From Ignavibacterium sp. (GTDB lineage: Bacteria; Bacteroidota; Ignavibacteria; Ignavibacteriales; Ignavibacteriaceae), in assembly GCA_018335755.1 (NCBI GenBank), contig JAGXRK010000001.1:124001-188000 (forward strand): 64,000 nt of DNA, in the 5' to 3' direction. A program made the translations under genes and the position numbers. Below are positions 62,973-64,000 of the stretch, one piece after another. The notes under the pieces were generated by a model. That model worked only from the letters and a program-made list of their open reading frames with translations. It was not told the origin of the DNA and searched no databases. The first letter of the stretch is position 1. Each line of letters begins with the position of its first letter.

Positions 62973-64000
62973 CTAAAGGAGCCCGCTAACTATACTTTCC
63001 ACTTTACTTAAAGCATTAGGAATTTTACTAACATCCTTACCGCCGGCAGTAGCGAGATGCGGACGCCCACCACCACCGCCGCCTACAAGTTTAGCAAGTT
63101 CTCCTACAATTTTTCCCGCACTAAGATTTTTCTGCTTTATCAGATCATCTGATACGATTGCAACTATTCCGACTTTATCATCAACCTGTGCAATTAAAAC
63201 ACAGATCCCGCTTTTTATTTTATTTCTTAATTCATCACCAAAGGATTTAAGTTCATCCATACTATCTGCGTGCACTCTTCCTTTATGAATAAACACCCCT
63301 TTTTCTTCAGAATGAATTGAAATAATATGCTCAAGCTGTTCAAGTTTTTCTTTAATGCGCAGTTCAGAAATTTCTTTCTCAAGTTTTTTCTTAACATCAA
63401 GAAGCTCTTCAACCCGATGCTCAGCTTGTTTAACCAATTCAAGCTGAGAGTGTATGTACTTTTCAACTCCTGATCCGGTTACGGCTTCTATTCTTCTTAC
63501 TCCGCTTGCGATTGATGCCTCACTGATGATTTTGAACAAGCCTATCTCTGATGAATTCTTAACGTGTGTGCCGCCACAGAATTCCATTGTAAAATCACCG
63601 AACTGAACTACATTAACATTATCGCCGTACTTATCACCGAAGAACATTATCGCTCCCATTTTCTTCGCTTCTTCAAAAGGAGTATCGCGATGGTGGATCA
63701 TTGGAAGATTTCTGCGAAGCTGTTCATTAACTATTGTTTCAATATCGCGGATTTCTTCAGCGGATAATTTTGAGTAATGAGAAAAATCAAATCGCAGTCT
63801 ATCCGGTCCCACATAAGAACCAGCCTGCTGAACGTGTGTTCCCAAAATCATTCTTAACGCTCTGTGTAGAAAATGAGTTGCGGAATGGTTACGCATTATA
63901 TCCCATCTTCTTTTTTCATCTACTTGCGCATAAAATGGAGCCACGATATTTTTTAGCGTCCCTGGAAATTCTGGATTTTCAACTTTCTCAATTTCATGAA
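62973..64000 (-). CDS. alaS: Alanyl-tRNA synthetase, 3' part (5' end outside window)
   Basis: The minus frame is open to the window edge. Visible are the editing domain with NHSATHFLHRALR (HxxxH metal ligands) and MEFCGGTHV (C and H ligands), the coiled-coil region, and the C-terminal DHHA1-like domain with GGGGGGRPHLATAGGKD. This fits the last 340 residues of AlaS. The GTG at 63944 is an internal codon. The catalytic core lies beyond 64000. Confidence 0.93.
   Translation of the reverse strand, partial: HEIEKVENPEFPGTLKNIVAPFYAQVDEKRRWDIMRNHSATHFLHRALRMILGTHVQQAGSYVGPDRLRFDFSHYSKLSAEEIRDIETIVNEQLRRNLPMIHHRDTPFEEAKKMGAIMFFGDKYGDNVNVVQFGDFTMEFCGGTHVKNSSEIGLFKIISEASIASGVRRIEAVTGSGVEKYIHSQLELVKQAEHRVEELLDVKKKLEKEISELRIKEKLEQLEHIISIHSEEKGVFIHKGRVHADSMDELKSFGDELRNKIKSGICVLIAQVDDKVGIVAIVSDDLIKQKNLSAGKIVGELAKLVGGGGGGRPHLATAGGKDVSKIPNALSKVESIVSGLL

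Noticed and set aside
1..64000. tRNA, rRNA, tmRNA and riboswitches
   Set aside because: I scanned the gaps by eye for cloverleaf or known conserved cores and found none; a covariance-model search would be decisive.

Overview
The window looks like chromosome from an Ignavibacteria-type bacterium (Bacteroidota/Chlorobi group). Evidence: low GC; two proteins ending in a type IX secretion (T9SS) sorting domain with the NYPNPFNP signature; a short (286 aa) Bacteroidetes-style primary sigma factor; promoters with the -7 element TATATTTG; a DUF5916 outer-membrane protein; and many short palindromic intergenic repeats. The gene set is mostly housekeeping and envelope-related. No rRNA, tRNA, CRISPR array, prophage or complete insertion sequence was found.

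Layout. 1-4.3 kb: tail of a T9SS-secreted protein and two exported metallopeptidases (M49-like and PepF). 4.7-12.4 kb: an ion-translocating Rnf complex, rnfCDGEA, then a Tat-exported NusG-II protein, apbE (flavin transferase), rnfB and an RseC-like gene. Nearly every gap that is not an ATGA overlap carries a palindromic repeat. 12.5-14.8 kb: a small Cys-motif protein and a copper-receptor-like TonB-dependent protein. 15-17.6 kb: small cytosolic genes and rpoD. 17.7-25.2 kb (minus strand): beta-CASP nuclease, a lipoprotein related to glutamate racemase, DNA polymerase II, D-amino-acid transaminase, and an AAA ATPase behind two operator-like palindromes. 25.3-31 kb: lipoproteins, an M1 peptidase, a 42-bp tandem repeat, a VOC protein and membrane-anchored MsrB. 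31-40.7 kb: nitroreductase, MOP-type transporter, haem lipoprotein, acyl-CoA ligase, SemiSWEET, a 129-bp MITE, an orphan protein, a DMT transporter and a voltage-sensor K+ channel. 40.9-45 kb: two DinB proteins and valS. 45.3-47 kb: a tripartite hipB-hipS-hipT toxin-antitoxin operon with three operator-like sites. 47-57 kb: YihY, phosphatase, zinc peptidase, esterase, DUF1015-serC, a T9SS M23-like protein and a TraB protein. 57-64 kb: envelope proteins, an RRM protein, radA, a GxxExxY gene flanked by inverted repeats, and the 3' part of alaS.

How it fits together. Rnf would couple ferredoxin and NAD redox to ion transport, with ApbE supplying the covalent FMN of RnfD and RnfG. The copper receptor would feed cuproenzymes not in this window. 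The racemase-like lipoprotein and the D-amino-acid transaminase suggest D-amino-acid metabolism reaching into the envelope. The most system-like accessory locus is hipBST. The most distinctive non-coding features are the palindromic repeat families, some of which have entered coding sequence.
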